From: Lachnospiraceae bacterium
Lineage (GTDB): Bacteria > Bacillota > Clostridia > Lachnospirales > Lachnospiraceae
DNA: 64,000 bases
Direction of reading: 5' to 3'
Assembly (NCBI GenBank): GCA_019421365.1
Contig: JAHZFJ010000010.1
Span: 89,132-153,131 of the forward strand
The number at the start of each line of letters is the position of its first letter. Positions within the stretch are counted from its first letter, which is position 1. The notes beneath the pieces are model-generated. The model had not been told where the DNA came from. It did no database searches and worked only from the letters and a program-made list of their open reading frames with translations. This document shows positions 56,901-64,000 of this stretch, one piece after another. Position numbers and translations under genes: made by a program.

Positions 56901-57050
56901 TGTCTGATTTGTAACTTCAAAGAGTCTTATATCTCTTATATCAATTCCACAATGGGCATTACATTGTAATTCTTTATTCGAAGCAAGATACATAGAAGAC
57001 ATATTCTGCATCTGTTCAAACACATCACAATTATTCATATTAATAAACAT
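53976..57050 (-). CDS. Large HerA/VirB4-like ATPase with altered Walker motifs
   Basis: A 1024-residue soluble protein. The N-terminal region of about 230 residues has no recognised fold. A polar, Arg/Ser/Asn-rich linker (about 230-470) leads to a DUF87/HerA-type ATPase domain (about 680-1020). The Walker A is IIGDRHSGKEE, with Glu where Ser/Thr is normal. The family signature LKINPFELFPDELIDNHVELLLTIF is clear, and the Walker B is HIIVLEDIG, with Glu-Asp instead of Asp/Glu-Glu. DNA translocases and secretion ATPases share this fold, but no conjugation or secretion genes are linked. AAAGGAG directly precedes the ATG. Divergent genes of unknown function lie upstream. Function not established. 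Confidence 0.7.
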   Translation of the reverse strand: MFINMNNCDVFEQMQNMSSMYLASNKELQCNAHCGIDIRDIRLFEVTNQTYDTISNNLYAVENILDAMHTQNVTYVYLIQGTGTGIHYYYGVAPVLNTNKHMSDILCEVQQGEDIFYANFEVNYPGSSIVELTKEEKQTLHGELLREQSCAVLEGVPGVTTSSTTLGIDRFVNVMEQESFLVMVLAQPLSENKVNEIVCDQQAVLDNLVPMLDFSKLRQQSNVNEVSGSVDKNRAHTTTRTNTSSEQLLFQFFSTGSDPLKFESRSLQQIEDLFFKNGVANTELIDLMDNLCLHPKGKHTHKRKRISEDTSQEKLEDKSGELLNDNKVTSSKVNKPVVTTQEIDSQGYQDSMRSGRRRNFGIPIMKRNNQHKQSNRRSDNSKLGPQNKYRITEENVVDVGEKIIRYLDNSDRTLNVMKEDSDVLRIQQTLLDEGDLIFGDVEGIEDELLEGQKEFTLTSFNRQDSRANAKSRSCSTNNRLTVSNRDACTNICSVTERYTNQAVTSWNRYLIDIVNSRLLYGENRGIYVYSTIVFARNESKLNKVVAAWRGMNEYNPVSKVPITETILYKDMNQYNNVVNFQIPKYFYGNNTTTLPIPYEEVLARSAYSQFTEYNYIYGGNWISSKELRYMVTLPLKSTIASLVSREDADKRGELSITSVNESAFPNLDRKKMRYGTIIIGDRHSGKEETLKNILLNLDRPFTLLEFDAGRYSKMFKGTQRIERYPVLMSAGKTLKINPFELFPDELIDNHVELLLTIFIHCYGFDPMLIDMIESAIYDSYVTFGWNLDTNNNDRYGKLAYTKEVNAFPTFSIILLKTEEIIKKQIKDKDIQLKYLSRARDALNGWTIGKKGMLLDAEHSMNLTALMEQSISIELEELVNEADRKFFSLLYIWRCMAMRKSQGRIDSSNHIIVLEDIGRILSKGSGAITLWEENAVDTIIEYLVTSMKYGESIVLIEEDLSSLPKNIRSELYAVFMHQISSLNERHDLAQWLNINKQHLEELAGLEPKEYLCITRDNQEIYEYKL

Positions 57051-57285
57051 ACTCCTTTCTAAAGTCTAATTATTTAGCTTATTGCGAAACTCTTCTCCAT
57101 GGCAACAACATATCTGTGTTTCGCAATTATCAAGTCTAATTATACGATTTTTCAACCTACCCACCTTACAAAACATTCCTTTATACTATATGATAGAATT
57201 ATCAAAAATACGTTTTTTCTTTATAGTCATAGTACAACATTATAGTTACATATATTATTACAAAAATAACTATATGGAGTTTAAA

Positions 57286-57744
57286 ATGGATTCTCAAACT
57301 GGTGAACACGATATTAATGAATTGATAAACGTGATGTTTCATGATGAATCACAATACTTCAATGCTACTTTTGATATTATTAAAAATGAAGTGATTCCTA
57401 GTATAACGCTTGCACTTGATAGTTTAAAACGTGCCGAGCAAGAATATAGGAATGGTCAGCAAACACGAGAATCACGAATTGATACCATTACTCAAAATGC
57501 CGATAGTGTAACTAGTGTTTATTTCTCTCCTACTTGCAAAGCCATTCAGAAAAAAATTAGTAAGTACTATCAATTTGCTGATGAAGAATTTGAACAACTT
57601 TTGTTATCACTTGATGCTGCTTCCGCAAATGCCCAGAATATGATTACCTTCCAATCAGTATGGCAAAATTATGAGAACCAACTGCAAGAATGTATCTCTC
57701 AACCTACTGCTCCCGAGCAACAAGGAGAATCGCAAACTCCATAG
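57286..57744 (+). CDS. Hypothetical helical protein divergent from the large ATPase
   Basis: A 152-residue acidic, largely helical protein with no signal peptide or Cys-rich motif. The C-terminal tail is Gln/Pro/Glu-rich (SQPTAPEQQGESQ). TGGAG is about 6 bases before the ATG at 57286; the frame opens at 57082, but that extension has no ribosome binding site and an improbable Phe/Tyr/Ile composition. It is followed after 62 bases by another unknown gene in the same direction. I do not recognise the family. Confidence 0.65.
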   Translation: MDSQTGEHDINELINVMFHDESQYFNATFDIIKNEVIPSITLALDSLKRAEQEYRNGQQTRESRIDTITQNADSVTSVYFSPTCKAIQKKISKYYQFADEEFEQLLLSLDAASANAQNMITFQSVWQNYENQLQECISQPTAPEQQGESQTP

Positions 57745-57806
57745 TATTACTTCTGTAGCTATAGAACCAACTAACTACTTATATGTAATCCTAATGGAGG
57801 TAGAAT

Positions 57807-58478
57807 ATGTCCGCTAACAACAAACGTAATCCTACAAACCTACAGGCACAAACAAATACCAACCTTACAACAAATAGCAACTCACTCTACCAAGCAGAGT
57901 GTATGAGTCGTGACTCACGTAGTAATCAAGCTGTTGTTTCATGTTCGAAAGCAATCGTAAGTGTACCTCAGGCTTTTGCTCAAGCCAAAAGCGGAAGACT
58001 TTTTCAAGCTACAACAGAAACAATACCCGTTGTAGGTAATCATAATACTATCTTTCAATTATGCAATCCTTGCTCCTGTAATACAACTGTATACTTATCC
58101 TCGGTAATATGCGCTAACCATTCACCTTCGCCTATTAGCTTTAAAACCTTCTTCTTTGCATCAGTTAATCCGGAGCTATTAAAAAACATACCAGCTGGTA
58201 ACACAAATATGTATGTCGACTGCTCTTGTAAGCCCAAAGCATGTTTCCAATGTGGTACACGCATGGAGATTTGTAATGGTTTATTAGTTTCAACCGTAGT
58301 TGTCAATGTATTCGATACTTTTACGACCTCAATCGACGGCACTATAATACTTTCCCCTGGAAGTTCTGTTATCTATGAAGTATGTTCAGTGAATTGTTCA
58401 CAGACTGCATTAACAAGTGTTTCTCTAAGCTGGTGGGAAGTGCCTACTTGTGAAGAGTTGATTCGGTGTTGTCTATAA
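57807..58478 (+). CDS. Cys-rich beta-strand protein of unknown function (DUF6143-like pattern)
   Basis: A 223-residue protein. A disordered Asn/Thr/Gln-rich N-terminus (about 1-45) precedes a beta-rich domain with motifs such as GRLFQATTETIPVVGNHNTI, FQLCNPCSCNTTVYLSSVIC, IPAGNTNMYVDCSC and SPGSSVIYEVC, ending SLSWWEVP. It has about 15 Cys, mostly in pairs (CNPCSC, CSCKPKACFQC). The pattern 'TIFQLCNP' to 'NTTVYLSSV' recalls the DUF6143 family of spore formers, but that identification is tentative. GGAGG is 6 bases before the ATG. A spore-surface or extracellular structural role is possible. Confidence 0.6.
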   Translation: MSANNKRNPTNLQAQTNTNLTTNSNSLYQAECMSRDSRSNQAVVSCSKAIVSVPQAFAQAKSGRLFQATTETIPVVGNHNTIFQLCNPCSCNTTVYLSSVICANHSPSPISFKTFFFASVNPELLKNIPAGNTNMYVDCSCKPKACFQCGTRMEICNGLLVSTVVVNVFDTFTTSIDGTIILSPGSSVIYEVCSVNCSQTALTSVSLSWWEVPTCEELIRCCL

Positions 58479-58504
58479 TAACTACACCTATTGCTTACAA
58501 CTAT

Positions 58505-58544
58505 AAAGATATGAAATGGTGATTACAGCCCGTTTCATATCTTT
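58505..58544 (+). terminator. Terminator after the Cys-rich protein gene
   Basis: AAAGATATGAAA and TTTCATATCTTT form a 12-bp perfect stem, followed by TTCTCTTTTTTT. Confidence 0.88.
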
Positions 58545-58664
58545 TTCTCTTTTTTTAAATTTTTTAGCACATATTGTCAAAATAAAAATATAATATAATG
58601 AACAGCTTATTCCCTCAGGAAGTCGTGCCTGCTATGAAAGGAAATAGGATAGGAGGCTAGAAAT

Positions 58665-59072
58665 TTGAAACAGGATTATGATTTTATCGGAAAAGAAGTC
58701 TATGTGACTAAGAAATTCACTTTTAGTGCAGCTCATCAATTATGTTGTTCTAATAGACACAAAGATCAATTGCATGGGCATAACTATACAGTTAATGTTA
58801 CTGTTAAAGGTAATTTAAATAAAGATGGTTTTCTTATTGATTTTGAAAAATTTGAGTCACTTCTCTACACTCATGTATTCTTTAAGCTTGACCATAGTGT
58901 TTTGAATGACCACCTAAAACCATTGAATCCAACTGTTGAAGTACTAACTCTTTACCTCTATAACGAGATTGAAACCTGTCTTCGTTTATGTGAATGTACA
59001 GAAAATCTAAGGATTTCTGATATTACGGTTTTTGAAACGGATTCCTTTAGCGCAACAGTAAAAATACAATAG
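58665..59072 (+). CDS. queD: 6-carboxytetrahydropterin synthase / 6-pyruvoyl-tetrahydropterin synthase family (QueD-like)
   Basis: A 135-residue zinc enzyme of the PTPS fold. Zinc ligands are His24 (FSAAHQL) and His37/His39 (LHGHNY), with Cys27/28 near the catalytic position. Family motifs DFEKFE, LDHSVLND and NPTVEVL are present. QueD makes the queuosine/7-deazaguanine precursor, but queC and queE are not adjacent. The start codon is TTG with a perfect AGGAGG 8 bases upstream. I looked for a preQ1 riboswitch in front of it and found none. Confidence 0.9.
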   Translation: MKQDYDFIGKEVYVTKKFTFSAAHQLCCSNRHKDQLHGHNYTVNVTVKGNLNKDGFLIDFEKFESLLYTHVFFKLDHSVLNDHLKPLNPTVEVLTLYLYNEIETCLRLCECTENLRISDITVFETDSFSATVKIQ

Positions 59073-59174
59073 CACGGAACAATCTACCATGGTTTTCTCT
59101 CCTTATATATGCTATACTATTAAAAAATAGAATCTTACTGAAATTTATATAGCTTTAAGGAGAATTATTAGGAA

Positions 59175-59360
59175 ATGGAAAATACAAAGGTAATTTGCAG
59201 ATGTAAAAACGTCTTTTTTGAAGATATAGAAACTGCTATTAAAGAAGGAGCTTCTACTTTTGAAGAAGTTCAAGAAAAAACTAAAGTTGCCACTGGTTGT
59301 GGTCGTTGTCTTAAACAAGCACAAGAAGTCACTGATTTCTTGTTATCTAAGAATAAATAG
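59175..59360 (+). CDS. BFD-like [2Fe-2S]-binding domain protein
   Basis: The 61-residue protein is a single BFD/NirB-type Fer2 domain. CRC (residues 8-10) and CGRC (about 42-45) supply the four cluster Cys, within the pattern VICRCKNVFFEDIETAIKEGASTFEEVQEKTKVATGCGRC. Such proteins act in iron release or electron transfer. AGGA with near-standard spacing precedes the ATG. No ferritin gene is nearby. Confidence 0.88.
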   Translation: MENTKVICRCKNVFFEDIETAIKEGASTFEEVQEKTKVATGCGRCLKQAQEVTDFLLSKNK

Positions 59361-59389
59361 CTAAAAATTATCATTAAGCTAAATTATAT

Positions 59390-59440
59390 AAGGCAAAACA
59401 AAAAGGTACATGATTAAATCTCACCTTTCTGTTTTGCCTT
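59390..59440. terminator. Bidirectional terminator
   Basis: AAGGCAAAACAAAAAGGT pairs with ACCTTTCTGTTTTGCCTT (one mismatch), between the convergent BFD-like and dihydrouridine synthase genes. Confidence 0.88.
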
Positions 59441-59484
59441 TATATTTTTGATAAACCCCAATATCAGACACCTTCTAATTAATT

Positions 59485-60420
59485 TCAAATCAACTCTTGT
59501 TCACGGAACAAACTAGAAACTGTTTCCTCGTACTCACTAGCCTTTTGTGCTTTACGAATCTTTTTCATGTATTTCTCATTATTCGTAAACATCTTGCTCA
59601 TATAGAACCAAAATTCTTTCATCTTGAATAATGCATTCTTATCACCAGACATAATTTCTTGGTATCCATGGTATACTTCGTCATGGAATTCCCTCCAAAC
59701 TTTCTTATCCTTCTTTGCTTCACCCATAATCTCTAAAATTAACTCTGGATTTGCAATTAATCCTCGCCCAAGCATTATTCGGTCTATAGACGGAAAACGT
59801 TCTGTAATAGCAAGATAATCATTAACAGTGCAGATATCTCCGTTATAACATAATGTATTCTTACTTAACTTAACCGCCTCTTCGAAAACATCAAGATTTG
59901 GTTTGTTGTTATACATATCCTTCTGGATTCTTGGATGTACGATTAATTCCTCCATCGCATACTTATTATAGATCTCAAGTAATCGATGGAACTCCACTGG
60001 ATCTTCTTTACCGATTCGAGTTTTTATTGAAATCTTTGTCTCACTCTCCGTGAATATTCTTTCTAAGAATTCATCTAACTCCTGTGGATATGCAAGGAAT
60101 CCTGATCCCTTTTTCTTAGAAACAACTGTTCCTGATGGACAACCTAGATTTAAATTAATCTCATCATAACCAAGTGATTTCATCTTCTTAGAAGCAAGGA
60201 TGAAATCCGCTGCATTACAAGTAAGAATCTGTGGTACTAAATCAATTCCTATATTGTTTTCTGGTATGATATCTGTTATTTCTCTTGTTTTATAATTTCC
60301 GGATTGATTAGCACATACAAAAGGTGCGAAATAACGATCTACTTTTCCAAAATATTTTGCATAAGCATTACGATATATATGTCTAGTCACACCCTCCATT
60401 GGTGCAAAATAAAATCTCAT
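59485..60420 (-). CDS. tRNA-dihydrouridine synthase (Dus family)
   Basis: A 311-residue FMN-dependent enzyme that reduces uridine to dihydrouridine in tRNA. YFAPMEGVTRHIYR is the family N-terminus, the catalytic Cys lies in NLGCPSGTVVSKKKGSGF, KTRIGKEDP and ELIVHPRIQKDMYNNKP contain FMN/RNA-contacting residues, and IMLGRGLIANPEL is the phosphate site. The frame opens at 60537, but GAGGAG is 10 bases before the ATG at 60420, where family homology begins. Confidence 0.93.
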   Translation of the reverse strand: MRFYFAPMEGVTRHIYRNAYAKYFGKVDRYFAPFVCANQSGNYKTREITDIIPENNIGIDLVPQILTCNAADFILASKKMKSLGYDEINLNLGCPSGTVVSKKKGSGFLAYPQELDEFLERIFTESETKISIKTRIGKEDPVEFHRLLEIYNKYAMEELIVHPRIQKDMYNNKPNLDVFEEAVKLSKNTLCYNGDICTVNDYLAITERFPSIDRIMLGRGLIANPELILEIMGEAKKDKKVWREFHDEVYHGYQEIMSGDKNALFKMKEFWFYMSKMFTNNEKYMKKIRKAQKASEYEETVSSLFREQELI

Positions 60421-60542
60421 AATATTAATTCTCCTCTGTTTAAAGTCGCTTATATCTACATGACTTATATCTTTAGTATTATACAATGAATTATGAAAAA
60501 CTTCTATAAGAGATTCCATATGAGATTCTATTTTCAATCAAA

Positions 60543-60935
60543 CTATTTGCCTGATCTTTTATTAAGAACATCAAAGATTACTGCACCTAATAATACTAAA
60601 CCTTTTACTACTCTTTGATAGTTAGCATCTACCCCCATAATGGACATACCTAAGTTAATAACACCCATTAAAACTGCACCTACGATTACGCCAGGAACCG
60701 TACCTATACCACCGTATGCTGAGGCTCCACCGATGAAACATGCTCCAATCGCGTCCATCTCATAATTCTGTCCATAGGTTGGCTGCGCAGATGTCATACG
60801 TGCTATTGTTAACATTCCAGCAAGCGCTGCTAATAAGCCCATGTTACAATATGCTAGAAAATAAACCTTATCTGTATTAATTCCTGATAATTTGGTTGCT
60901 TTCTCGTTACCACCTACCGCATAGAAATACCGTAG
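60543..60935 (-). pseudogene. Fragment of a monosaccharide ABC permease (RbsC/MglC type)
   Basis: Only the C-terminal third remains. From about 60934 the frame reads [21 protein letters not shown], then through an ATG at 60842 to GACFIGGASAYGGIGTVPGV and the end VLLGAVIFDVLNKR. This is the standard C-terminus of BPD_transp_2 permeases for galactose, ribose or xylose. The N-terminal two-thirds are absent, and the sequence upstream is fused to part of an ATPase gene. Confidence 0.85.
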
Positions 60936-61005
60936 TCTCTATTGTCGAACCATCTCGAATAACTGTGATACGATCCGCAACATATGAAATCTCATTTAAT
61001 TTATG
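60931..61005 (-). pseudogene. Fragment of a sugar ABC ATPase (RbsA/MglA type)
   Basis: Twenty-five codons read [20 protein letters not shown], the stretch after the H-loop of the first nucleotide-binding domain. The rest of this roughly 500-residue protein is missing on both sides. It is joined to the response-regulator fragment upstream and the permease fragment downstream. Confidence 0.75.
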
Positions 61006-61271
61006 CAAGTTCTTGATGTATTATAACAATTCCTTAACACGATATTATGATTGGTCTTCTTAATCTCACGCATCGCCTCAATACCGTTAATGCCTGGCAT
61101 CTGAATATCCATGATTGCAATTTCAGGTCTGAAATTCTCTGCCAATTCAATTACACTTCTCCCAGTTTTGGCAGACTTAATCAAACAATTTTGTCCGAAT
61201 TCCTTTTCAATAATAAAACGCAAAGAATCTATTACAATGCCTTCATCGTCTGCTAACATAATTCGATACAT
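60996..61271 (-). pseudogene. Truncated response regulator (YesN/AraC type)
   Basis: The N-terminal receiver domain is intact to about residue 78: MYRIMLADDEGIVIDSLRF with the acidic pair, and the phosphoacceptor Asp in AIMDIQMPGINGIEA. It then breaks off after NHNIV into unrelated sequence and stops. The rest of the receiver and the AraC-type DNA-binding domain are missing. It directly follows the kinase remnant, as in intact systems of this kind. Confidence 0.85.
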
Positions 61272-61293
61272 GATACTCTTCCCTCCGGTGTAT

Positions 61294-62230
61294 TTACTTA
61301 GAATAGCGCCAATTTGGTATGTTAATAATTACTTCCGTCCCTTTGTTTTTCCCATCACTAAGGATTTCAAAAGTATCTTCACAACCAAAGAACAACCGTA
61401 ACCGACTGATAACATTATTAAGACCAACCCCATTAGAATCCGTAGAACCATCTGACTCTATCAACCTACTATTAAAGATACTACCATTTTATTGAATGCA
61501 TTACCTACCACTGCACTCTCATCATGAGTCCTTACATCAACTAGTTGAACTTCGAAATTTCCCTTTGCAACCTGATTTGCTGTCTCTGCTAATATACGTA
61601 TTGGTTTCGTAATACTCTTAGTTATTATTGTAATAATAATTATGTTACAGAGCGCTATTACTAACAATATGGTAAGGCTAACATATTCGGTATATCGCAA
61701 GGATAAGGACAAGGTTTTATAGCTTCCTGTATTCTCTATGAATTGCTCATTATTCAAGCTATATAGATAGGTACCGATATATTCATATAACTCCGTAGCT
61801 TTCTCATAACGAATCTTGTACTTCTCTACATTGCGTCCTCTCTTCGCTTCAATCGTCTGGTTCGTCATCTCGAGGTAACTTTCTGAGATATTACGGATAT
61901 TCTTCTCCATTCTTTGTAATCGATTGTTTGTTGTTATATCATTAAGCTTATTAATTTGGTTGGAATATTCTTGTTCCGCACGGTAATATTCTTCCATAGC
62001 ATCTGAGGTTTTGTATTCAGATAATCAGTCATATTATCTTGTACTTCACGCAAAGATTCTGCTAGTTCATTCAGACTAACATTACTAAGATAGATTTCAT
62101 CTAACTGGGTAATCATTTGATTGATGTTATAATACATGTACACATTTACCATTAGAATTATTACTGTTGTTGCTATGAATGCTAATAGAAGTTTTGCCTG
62201 TAAGGTAAAGCGTAGTAGTTTATTCTTCAC
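61294..62230 (-). pseudogene. Sensor histidine kinase (LytS/YesM type), frameshifted and internally deleted
   Basis: Three pieces are in order. Piece 1 (62230 to about 62010) has a membrane segment and the start of the sensor. Piece 2 (61997 to 61461) has the rest of the sensor, membrane segment and HAMP domain (TKSITKPIRILAETANQVAKGNFEV). Piece 3 (about 61455 to 61294) has the end of the ATPase domain (NGVGLNNVISRLRLFFG, GTEVIINIP). Pieces 1 and 2 are joined by restoring one A at 62009-62012. Between pieces 2 and 3 the phosphoacceptor and most of the ATPase domain are deleted. It cannot be a working kinase. Confidence 0.85.
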
Positions 62231-63098
62231 TAGCATCACCTCCTAGATATTCACGTACATTATCTGCGTGAATTACTGCCGTATCAACCGAATAATAATT
62301 ACTTACATGTCCCATCTGATCAAATTCAGTAAGTGCATCTATACAGTATTCACCAAGTGCTTTGGCATCAACTGAAACAGTGGCATAGATAACATTTCTC
62401 TCTATTGCTTTAAGAATAGTTTGGGAATCATAATATCCAATAATATTAATTACACCTACTTTATTATAATCTACGACAGCCAGGTATACACAGGTCGTAT
62501 TGATCTCATTTAGACAGATGATGATGTCTGGAAGTTTATCATCTCCCATGAATATATCACGTATTGCTTCTTCCGCTGCAAATGCTCCCTGACTATTTAA
62601 CGCTTTAGCAGAGATATTAATCTTTTGATCACTTTTATATGTTCCTTCAATCGTCTCTTGAATAGAAGAATATATCATATTCTGACTGGTATCTTCAGCA
62701 TTGGCATTAATCAAAACCGTCATCTCTTCTGTTTCATTAGCCTCTAAGATAATACCATCTACATTAGCTTCAATCGCCATCCTCATCAATTGTGTCTCTG
62801 AATATGATTCGCTAAGGTTGGCACCAAACATCTCAAGATAGGCATTATTTTCATTCGCTATCTCGCTTGCTGATTTATACACTGCCTCCCAAAAAGATGA
62901 TTTTCTCTCTGACGGTATCATTACATAATATTTCTCGTAACTTCTATATGTATTGGCTTGGCGGTACGCCGCACTTTTGTTGATTTGCAACTTGAAGAAT
63001 ATGATTCCTCCAATTGTACAAACCAACATAAATACTACACACAACACACCAGCCACTATAAGTCTCTTACTCGTTCCTATCTTCTCGTTCTCCCCCAT
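62220..63098 (-). CDS. Membrane-anchored periplasmic-binding-like sugar sensor protein, probably internally deleted
   Basis: The 292 residues begin with a membrane anchor (about 13-33), followed by a Peripla_BP_4 domain: RSYEKYYVMIPSERKSSFWEAV, MAIEANVDGIILEA, then LPDIIICLNEINTTC and IGYYDSQTILKAI. Between LINANAEDTSQN and the flanking lobe, about 50 residues expected in this family are missing, consistent with an in-frame deletion. Such proteins work with a LytS-type kinase and AraC-type regulator to sense sugar, as in the adjoining remnants. The frame is open, but the function is doubtful. Confidence 0.65.
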   Translation of the reverse strand: MGENEKIGTSKRLIVAGVLCVVFMLVCTIGGIIFFKLQINKSAAYRQANTYRSYEKYYVMIPSERKSSFWEAVYKSASEIANENNAYLEMFGANLSESYSETQLMRMAIEANVDGIILEANETEEMTVLINANAEDTSQNMIYSSIQETIEGTYKSDQKINISAKALNSQGAFAAEEAIRDIFMGDDKLPDIIICLNEINTTCVYLAVVDYNKVGVINIIGYYDSQTILKAIERNVIYATVSVDAKALGEYCIDALTEFDQMGHVSNYYSVDTAVIHADNVREYLGGDASEE

Positions 63099-63240
63099 AT
63101 GTCAAACTTCACCACCTAAGATTAATTGTTATTTATATTTTGCCAGTATTTTACAGTATTAATAAAGAAGAAAATTTGAAGATTCATAGCACTAGATTAT
63201 GCTATTACACTTAGCCTACCTTTTTATGACCACATTATAA

Positions 63241-63861
63241 TTATTTAGTCAATAGATGGTAAAATAATTTAATATCTTCTCTTACCTTACGTTCATCTTG
63301 ATTCGTTCTTCCCATTCTATCACAGTAGCCAAGCATAGCAACTTCTCTTACATCCGTCTCTCTTAGTAATCCTTTTCTGTCCGCAAATGGAAGGTCTCGA
63401 ACTACGTATAAGATATGCATATGATAACGTACTAGGTTAGAAACTTCTTCAATAAATCCCCTATTTTCTACACAGTATTCTAAGAACTCTATAGCAAGTT
63501 CTTCTCCTACTTTATCATGGTTATAAGATGTGATTTTTCCTTTTTTAACTCTCGTTGTACTCGGTTTACCGATATCATGCAAAAGAGCTGCCCACATGAT
63601 TACTCGTGGATTCTTACTTAATCCTTTAATTTTAGCAGCATTATCCACTACTAATAATGTGTGATTCCATGCATCTCCTTCCGGATGATGTTCTGGTGAT
63701 TGCTTAGTCCCTTTTAAATCATATAACATCTTAAAAGGATACTGTGAAAACCATGGCTCTTGTAACAAACTACTTAGATATATGGAGGGTTTTTCATCCT
63801 CTAATAAATGTTTTGTAATCTCTAAGAATAACGAATTTTCATTATTTGATTGCTGTGACAT
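63241..63861 (-). CDS. HDIG-domain phosphohydrolase
   Basis: A 206-residue protein with a single HD domain (about residues 63-170). His67 is in AWNHTLLVVD, the His95-Asp96 pair in AALLHDIGKP, and VRYHM supplies a further ligand. It resembles the HD part of tRNA nucleotidyltransferases without the nucleotidyltransferase domain. The substrate is unknown. AAAGGAG is 11 bases before the ATG. Confidence 0.85.
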   Translation of the reverse strand: MSQQSNNENSLFLEITKHLLEDEKPSIYLSSLLQEPWFSQYPFKMLYDLKGTKQSPEHHPEGDAWNHTLLVVDNAAKIKGLSKNPRVIMWAALLHDIGKPSTTRVKKGKITSYNHDKVGEELAIEFLEYCVENRGFIEEVSNLVRYHMHILYVVRDLPFADRKGLLRETDVREVAMLGYCDRMGRTNQDERKVREDIKLFYHLLTK

Positions 63862-63946
63862 CTCGGTTCATTCTCCTTTGTTTGGTTATCCTTAGTATAT
63901 CTAATATTTATAAATTATAAACAAACTCTGTATTTTATAGCCTTAT

Positions 63947-64000
63947 AAGTCAAGACCACCAGCTTAGCTGGTGGCTTGCTCTGCCCCTATAAGGGGCTAT
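63947..64000. mobile_element. Possible end of an IS200/IS605-type element
   Basis: CCACCAGC-TTA-GCTGGTGG (63956-63974) is a perfect 8-bp hairpin, and GCCCC-TATAA-GGGGC (63983-63997) follows at once. Closely spaced G+C-rich hairpins in AT-rich DNA are typical of the ends recognised by TnpA of IS200/IS605 elements. The window stops before any transposase could be seen. Confidence 0.4.

Noticed and set aside
53976..57050. Conjugation ATPase VirB4/TrsE of an integrative element
   Set aside because: No relaxase, coupling protein, other type IV secretion genes, integrase or attachment sites are visible nearby.
57082..57285. N-terminal extension of the helical protein at 57286
   Set aside because: The extension is Phe/Tyr/Ile-rich with no ribosome binding site, whereas TGGAG precedes the ATG at 57286.
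58479..58664. preQ1 riboswitch upstream of queD
   Set aside because: No stem followed by the A-rich tail pairing of preQ1-I, and no larger fold, is visible; only a terminator and an ordinary leader are present.

Overview
The window looks like chromosomal DNA of an anaerobic, spore-forming, motile, plant-polysaccharide-degrading clostridium of the Lachnospiraceae; the gene set resembles Lachnoclostridium (Clostridium) phytofermentans. The reasons are low G+C, strong AGGAGG ribosome binding sites, a gerA-type germination operon, chemoreceptors with a FliB-like protein, DeoR- and AraC-controlled sugar operons with LplABC-type transporters, and a BspA-type leucine-rich repeat protein. The species assignment is inference. 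No rRNA, tRNA or CRISPR array was recognised.

Layout. 1-7.1 kb: amidohydrolase, ferredoxin, a four-gene germination operon (gerA-type A, C, a small membrane ORF, B) and a GNAT acetyltransferase. 7.2-15.6 kb: a minus-strand operon with two permeases, a solute-binding lipoprotein, a GH105-type hydrolase and a GH112 phosphorylase, divergent from an AraC regulator; it is probably for rhamnogalacturonan-derived oligosaccharides. 15.6-26 kb: DUF2156 protein, cold-shock protein with a hairpin leader, a 75-residue Cys/Gly peptide beside asparagine synthetase, YitT protein, lytic transglycosylase, PNPOx-like protein, an OmpR-type two-component system and an SH3b-NlpC/P60 hydrolase whose upstream region has WalR-like boxes and a three-way-junction leader. 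26.5-36.5 kb: LRR surface protein, CoiA-like and FliB-like proteins, NimA-like protein, HD protein, a decayed methionyl-tRNA synthetase-like gene, a chemoreceptor and an EamA transporter. 36.7-41.7 kb: L-fucose catabolism (isomerase, kinase, aldolase) with a divergent DeoR regulator and a three-repeat operator candidate. 41.8-53.5 kb: an ABC-transporter chimeric remnant, a second chemoreceptor, a bacterial GH3-family acyl-adenylase, threonine aldolase, a Big2 protein, two MATE exporters with a 47-residue membrane peptide between them, and catalase. 53.5-59.4 kb: a 267-bp giant hairpin, a 1024-residue HerA/VirB4-like ATPase with altered Walker motifs, two divergent genes of unknown function, QueD and a BFD-like protein. 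59.5-64 kb: a dihydrouridine synthase, a sugar sensing/transport operon collapsed by deletions, an HDIG protein, and what may be the end of an IS200/IS605-type element.

Two dispersed repeat families stand out. One is a ~60-80 bp element with AACTTCGCAC / GTGCGAAGTT ends (six copies, five of them between convergent genes). The other is a palindromic element starting ATTCGGGTGTC (one near-complete 267-bp hairpin, one short hairpin, one half copy). The best candidates for undescribed biology are the divergent-motif ATPase with its neighbours, the Cys/Gly peptide next to asparagine synthetase, and the structured leaders of the cold-shock and NlpC/P60 genes.
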